Assembly (NCBI GenBank): GCA_947628125.1
Contig: CANQYR010000045.1
Span: 1 to 7,993, forward strand
DNA length: 7,993 nt
Reading direction: 5' to 3'
DNA from: an uncultured Bacilli bacterium
GTDB lineage: Bacteria > Bacillota_I > Bacilli_A > RF39 > UBA660
In this document: piece by piece, positions 5,263 to 7,993 of the stretch
Numbering within the stretch: position 1 is the stretch's first letter
Layout of the letters: the number at the start of each line of letters is the position of its first letter
Notes under the pieces: model-generated
Database searches by the model: none
Seen by the model: only the letters and a program-made list of their open reading frames with translations
What the model was told of the DNA's origin: nothing
Position numbers and translations under genes: made by a program

Positions 5263-6906
5263 ATGAATAAAGACTTAGTTGAAAGATTATTACCTAATTT
5301 ACCACATGATACCAAATACTATGAAGAAAAATACCCCAAACGTAACTTAGGAAAAGACGCCATAGTAACAAGATATGCCCCAAGTCCTACCGGTTTTGTA
5401 CATCTAGGCAATCTATTTCAATTATCAATTGCTAGGAAAATGGCCAAACAAACTAATGGTATTTTATATCTTCGTATTGAAGATACTGATCAGGAGCGTT
5501 TAGTAGCAAATGGCATTTCTAAAATTATTAAAACCGTTAAGCAATTTGGTTTTACCTTTGATGAAGGACCAATAAACGAAGAGGAAGAAAAAGGAAAATA
5601 CGGTCCTTATATTCAAAGCAAAAGAAAAGAAATATATCAAACATACGCGAAAGAATTACTATTAAAAAACCTTGCTTATCCAGACTTTACAACAAAAGAA
5701 GAACTAGAACAAATAAGAAAAGAACAGGAAAAAACCAAACGCAGAATAGGCTACTATGGCAAATGGGCTAGATCTCGTTTTCTATCAGAAGAAGAAATTG
5801 CCAAAAACTTAGATCAAAATAAACCTTTTATTATTCGTTTAAAAAATCAAGGTGATTTTAATAAAAAAATAACCATCGTTGATGCGATAAGAGGAAAATT
5901 AGAATTCCCCGAAGATGATATTGATCAAGTATTAATCAAAAATGATGGTCTTCCAACATATCATTTTGCTCATGTAATAGATGATCATTTAATGCACACA
6001 ACGCATGTTATTAGAGGGGATGAATGGTTAAGTTCTCTACCAATTCATGTTAATTTATTTAAAACATTAGGTTTTGAAGTACCAACATATGCTCATTTTT
6101 CGCCTTTAAATAAAAAAGAAGGAAACACAATTAGAAAATTATCCAAAAGAAAAGACCCTGAACTTGCTGCATCTTTCTATCATCAAATGGGGATACCTAA
6201 TCAAGCTGTAATGCTTTATTTAGCGACCATAGCCAATTCTAATTTTGAACAATGGTATCAAGATCATGAAGATGAGGATATCGATAATTTTCCTATGAGC
6301 TTTTCGAAAGTTGGAACTTCGGGAACTTTATTTGATATGGAAAAACTTCAAAATATTTCTAAAAATATCTTAAGCAAAATTACCGCCGAAGAAATGTATA
6401 ATAATACTTTAAACTGGGCTAAAGAATATGATCAAGAGTTTTATGATGTTTTAAAAAATAATAAAGATAAAGCCATAAAAACATTTAACATCGAAAGAAA
6501 TACCGAAAAAAAGCGCAAAGACTATGCTAACTATAGTGAAGTCAAAAGCAAAATTTATTATATGTTTGATGAATTATTTACAGACCCAACTTATGATTTT
6601 CAAAAAATAACTGACCATAAAGAAATAAAAAATATTTTAAATACCTATATAAATAATTACTATGATCAAAATGATTCAGAAGAAATTTGGTTTAATAAAA
6701 TGAAAGAAATGTGTGATAAACTAGGTTATGCATCTAACATGAAAGAATATAAGCAAAACATGGAAAAATATAAAGGCAACATTGCCGATGTTTCAACCGT
6801 TATTAGAGTTGCTTTAACAAGTGAATCTAAAACCCCAAATCTATATGATATAATGCAAATATTAGGTACTAAAACAATTATTAAAAGGTTTGAACAAATT
6901 AAATGA
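5263..6906 (+). CDS. gltX: Glutamate--tRNA ligase, long form
   Basis: Charges tRNA with glutamate in the cytoplasm (ATP + Glu + tRNA). A class I synthetase of 547 residues, longer than the usual ~485. The extra length includes an N-terminal extension of about 33 residues (LPNLPHDTKYYEEKYPKRNL) and a longer C-terminal anticodon-binding region. The HIGH motif is HLGN at 47-50, within YAPSPTGFVHLGN; RIEDTDQERL follows. The KMSKS motif is KLSKR at 292-296. The zinc-binding cysteines found in many bacterial GluRS are absent: the stretch is AYPDFTTKEELEQI at 138-151. Whether it is discriminating or also charges tRNAGln cannot be read from the sequence. The start is ATG 5263 with AAAGGAG (5247-5253) 9 nt upstream. 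It is preceded by its own promoter and a leader hairpin and overlaps the next gene as ATGA. The N-terminal extension resembles the long GluRS form that I recall from Clostridia and relatives. Confidence 0.96.
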   Translation: MNKDLVERLLPNLPHDTKYYEEKYPKRNLGKDAIVTRYAPSPTGFVHLGNLFQLSIARKMAKQTNGILYLRIEDTDQERLVANGISKIIKTVKQFGFTFDEGPINEEEEKGKYGPYIQSKRKEIYQTYAKELLLKNLAYPDFTTKEELEQIRKEQEKTKRRIGYYGKWARSRFLSEEEIAKNLDQNKPFIIRLKNQGDFNKKITIVDAIRGKLEFPEDDIDQVLIKNDGLPTYHFAHVIDDHLMHTTHVIRGDEWLSSLPIHVNLFKTLGFEVPTYAHFSPLNKKEGNTIRKLSKRKDPELAASFYHQMGIPNQAVMLYLATIANSNFEQWYQDHEDEDIDNFPMSFSKVGTSGTLFDMEKLQNISKNILSKITAEEMYNNTLNWAKEYDQEFYDVLKNNKDKAIKTFNIERNTEKKRKDYANYSEVKSKIYYMFDELFTDPTYDFQKITDHKEIKNILNTYINNYYDQNDSEEIWFNKMKEMCDKLGYASNMKEYKQNMEKYKGNIADVSTVIRVALTSESKTPNLYDIMQILGTKTIIKRFEQIK

Positions 6907-7259
6907 TTGAAAAGAAATTACAAGAACTAAAAAAAAGTCATTTCCGTTCATCATTTCATTTAAACTCTAAAGACATTGAATATTTAAAACAAAAAGGTTA
7001 TTTAGTTATCAAAGAACATGCCCAAAAATTTGTAGAGCAACGCCTAGCTAAAAAAGAGCCTTTAAATGATGGAAGCCAAACCCCAATGAAAGGCCATCCT
7101 GTTTTCAAAGCCCAGCATGCAACCGCGACCTGTTGCCGAGGTTGTATAAACAAGTGGCATCATATTCCAAAATATAGAGAATTAACATTAAAAGAACAAA
7201 ACTATCTAGTAGAATTAATTATGGCCTGGTTAGTAAACGAAGTAAAAACTGCAAAATAG
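6903..7259 (+). CDS. DUF4186 family protein
   Basis: A 118-residue cytoplasmic protein of the uncharacterised DUF4186 family. The family core is unmistakable at residues 55-87: NDGSQTPMKGHPVF, AQHATATCCRGC and INKWH. H65, H72, C77, C78, C81 and H86 form a tight His/Cys cluster that could bind a metal; this is inferred from the residue pattern, not established. N-terminal FRSSFHL (14-20) and C-terminal YLVELIMAWL also fit the family. Its ATG overlaps the gltX TGA as ATGA, so it is translationally coupled and presumably cotranscribed with gltX; a ribosome site is not obvious, which fits re-initiation. Its TAG lies within the following terminator hairpin. No function is known, and the gltX linkage alone does not prove a role in tRNA metabolism. 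Confidence 0.92.
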   Translation: MIEKKLQELKKSHFRSSFHLNSKDIEYLKQKGYLVIKEHAQKFVEQRLAKKEPLNDGSQTPMKGHPVFKAQHATATCCRGCINKWHHIPKYRELTLKEQNYLVELIMAWLVNEVKTAK

Positions 7260-7270
7260 CAGTTTTTTTT
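7244..7270. terminator. Bidirectional intrinsic terminator
   Basis: AAAAACTGC (7244-7252) pairs with GCAGTTTTT (7259-7267) around the loop AAAATA, followed by eight T on the plus strand (7263-7270). It overlaps the last codons and the stop of the DUF4186 gene. On the minus strand the same stem is followed by five T, so it also serves the convergent HTH gene, whose stop is at 7269-7271. Confidence 0.88.
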
Positions 7271-7484
7271 AGTCTTTCCTTTTAATAATAATATCAAAAT
7301 TAAAAGTTTTAGCAATTTTTAACAAGTCTTTAAAGTAGTAGTTACTTCTTCCCAGTTCATTTGATTGTTGCCAAGCTTTAGATTTACCAATTGCCTTAGC
7401 AAACTCATCCTGTGTTAAATTTGTTGATTGCCTCATGAATTTTATAATATCATTTGGTTTATGATTATTTACATTAATTTGCAA
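7269..7484 (-). CDS. Small XRE-family helix-turn-helix regulator
   Basis: A single-domain Cro/CI-type DNA-binding protein of 71 residues from a TTG start (74 if the upstream GTG at 7493 is used). The HTH spans most of it: DIIKFMRQSTNLTQDEFAKAIGKS, then WQQSNELGRSN as recognition helix and turn, then FKDLLKIAKTFNFDIIIK. There is no second domain for ligand or protease, so it is probably a simple dimeric repressor. Start choice: GAGGTG (7496-7491) lies 6 nt before TTG 7484, whereas the GTG at 7493 is itself part of that ribosome site and has none of its own. The gene faces away from an exported-protein gene, and the 130 bp between them carry palindromes suited to such a regulator. It shares the bidirectional terminator with the DUF4186 gene. 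An antitoxin-like role is an alternative, but no toxin gene is adjacent. Confidence 0.86.
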   Translation of the reverse strand: MQINVNNHKPNDIIKFMRQSTNLTQDEFAKAIGKSKAWQQSNELGRSNYYFKDLLKIAKTFNFDIIIKRKD

Positions 7485-7493
7485 TTTACTCAC

Positions 7494-7517
7494 CTCATGT
7501 TATTAGATTATCATGAG
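7494..7517. repeat. Inverted repeat at the HTH gene start, possible autoregulatory operator
   Basis: CTCATG (7494-7499) and CATGAG (7512-7517) are exact inverted arms around a 12-bp A/T spacer. The left arm overlaps the ribosome site of the HTH gene. A GATAAT -10-like hexamer for that gene (minus strand 7512-7507) lies in the spacer and edge of the right arm. A protein bound here would block the regulator's own expression; equally, the arms could form a weak hairpin in its mRNA. No binding data. Confidence 0.42.
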
Positions 7518-7540
7518 TTTTTAAGTCAAAAGCTAAAACA

Positions 7541-7555
7541 CGTATTGACAATACG
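7541..7555. promoter_or_regulatory. Operator-like palindrome O1 over the -35 box
   Basis: CGTATTGACAATACG is a perfect 15-bp inverted repeat (7-bp arms, central A). It contains the complete TTGACA -35 box (7545-7550) of the exported-protein promoter. Binding of a dimeric regulator would directly exclude RNA polymerase. A near copy lies 46 bp downstream. The neighbouring XRE regulator is the obvious candidate, by inference. Confidence 0.68.
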
Positions 7556-7573
7556 CAAAGGTTATGTGATACT
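7545..7573 (+). promoter_or_regulatory. Promoter of the exported-protein gene
   Basis: Perfect TTGACA (7545-7550), a 17-bp spacer, and GATACT (7568-7573) preceded by TG at 7565-7566, so an extended -10 with four of six core matches. The start is expected near 7580, giving a leader of about 42 nt that contains the second operator-like copy (7587-7601). The -35 is buried in palindrome O1. Confidence 0.66.
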
Positions 7574-7586
7574 TATAAAGTAGAGA

Positions 7587-7601
7587 CGTACTTACAATAC
7601 G
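7587..7601. promoter_or_regulatory. Operator-like element O2 in the leader
   Basis: CGTACTTACAATACG matches O1 at 13 of 15 positions; with one flanking base the shared pattern is ACGTAYTKACAATACG. The right half-site CAATACG is identical in both copies, while the left half has diverged. Centre-to-centre distance from O1 is 46 bp. It lies between the predicted transcription start and the ribosome site (GAAAGG, 7609-7614), so it could act as a roadblock or a cooperative or looping site. Confidence 0.58.
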
Positions 7602-7621
7602 TTAGAAAGAAAGGCAATAGT

Positions 7622-7993
7622 ATGAAACTAAAAAACAAAGAATTGATAATAAAAAGAAAATACCTTGTTACATTAGTTTTTCTAAGCATATTAAGCATTG
7701 GTATATTTTTTTATCAAAGCATAACTAGATATGAAGATAAAATAAACAATGAAAATAATAGTACAGAGTTTGCCTTTTATAATGGTGATCAAAAATTAGA
7801 TACAATACCTTTAAAAGAAAGTGGAGTAGTTTTTATAAGATCAGAATGTGATAATGGGGCAACAGTAAAATGGGATAGCAATAATTGGGTGCCATCGGTG
7901 TATAACTTAAATAAAGCAAAAACAAGTTGTACATTGTATTTTGGTAGTAGTGAAGATCGTGCTTGCTTGATGTATCCAGATGGAGCAGCTTGT
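7622..7993 (+). CDS. Membrane-anchored exported protein with Cys/Trp-containing domain, 3'-truncated
   Basis: The first 124 codons of a gene that runs past the window end. Residues 1-14 are basic (MKLKNKELIIKRKY) and residues 15-31 (LVTLVFLSILSIGIFFY) form one membrane segment; no cleavage site is obvious, so it is likely an N-terminal anchor with the rest outside. After a polar linker (to about 49), residues 50-124 contain FAFYNGDQKLDTIPL, SECDNGATVKWDSNNWVPSVYNL, KTSCTLYF and a third and fourth Cys. The CDNGA-W-W-C-LYF pattern resembles a domain I recall from surface proteins of uncultured low-GC gut bacteria; I cannot name the family. The start is ATG 7622 with GAAAGG (7609-7614) 7 nt upstream. 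Codon choice leans to GCA, ACA and TTG rather than the GCC/ACC of fmt and its neighbours, a possible sign of accessory origin. It is expressed from the operator-flanked promoter opposite the XRE regulator. Confidence 0.75.
   Translation, partial: MKLKNKELIIKRKYLVTLVFLSILSIGIFFYQSITRYEDKINNENNSTEFAFYNGDQKLDTIPLKESGVVFIRSECDNGATVKWDSNNWVPSVYNLNKAKTSCTLYFGSSEDRACLMYPDGAAC

Noticed and set aside
7269..7493. Toxin-antitoxin pair with the XRE protein as antitoxin
   Set aside because: No toxin-like gene is adjacent in the same orientation; the upstream neighbour on the other strand is a membrane-anchored exported protein.
7494..7622. Phage attachment site or CRISPR-like repeats
   Set aside because: The repeats are palindromic and sit over promoter elements; there is no integrase, no spacer periodicity and only two copies.

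Overview
The window is a low-GC (roughly 30% by eye), gene-dense piece of a bacterial chromosome. Short intergenic gaps, strong AAAGGAG/GGAGG ribosome sites, extended -10 promoters (TGnTATAAT-like), a PolY-YolD pair, a Gram-positive-type SOS box candidate and a lipoprotein cyclophilin all point to a Bacillota lineage (Bacilli/Clostridia or a mollicute-like gut relative). UGA is a normal stop codon: two genes end in TGA inside ATGA overlaps and tryptophan is written TGG, so this is genetic code 11, not the Mycoplasma code. I cannot name the species.

Layout. 2-745 (+) is the 3' part of fmt (methionyl-tRNA formyltransferase), cut by the window start. 813-1538 (+), with its own extended -10 promoter, encodes an unrecognised lysine-rich protein with a coiled-coil-like C-terminal half. 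Converging on it from the minus strand is a two-gene operon, a UvrX/YqjW-type Y-family DNA polymerase (1827-3062) followed by a YolD-like protein (1531-1830). The two are coupled by an ATGA overlap and transcribed from a promoter with a LexA-like box just downstream of its -10. 3194-3790 (+) is a decayed gene for a multi-pass membrane protein of the CmpB-like 'putative ABC-transporter permease' type; it needs two frame corrections and read-through of one TGA. 3838-4497 (+) is an AlkD-like DNA alkylation repair protein and 4559-5191 (+) a lipoprotein cyclophilin. 5263-6906 (+) is a long-form glutamyl-tRNA synthetase (gltX), coupled by ATGA to a DUF4186 protein (6903-7259); a bidirectional terminator follows. 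The gltX promoter overlaps the end of the cyclophilin gene, and a terminator-like hairpin lies in the gltX leader.

The right end (7269-7993) is a separate divergent module. A small XRE-family HTH regulator (minus) faces a gene for a membrane-anchored exported protein (plus, truncated by the window end). Their shared 130-bp control region holds two copies of a 15-16 bp operator-like element: one is a perfect palindrome over the -35 box, the other lies in the leader 46 bp downstream. A further inverted repeat sits at the regulator's own start. This is the part of the window most likely to be a little-described regulatory unit.

Working together: the left half combines housekeeping (fmt) with damage response (PolY-YolD, AlkD), the middle carries translation and protein-folding functions, and the right edge begins an accessory, regulated surface-protein locus.
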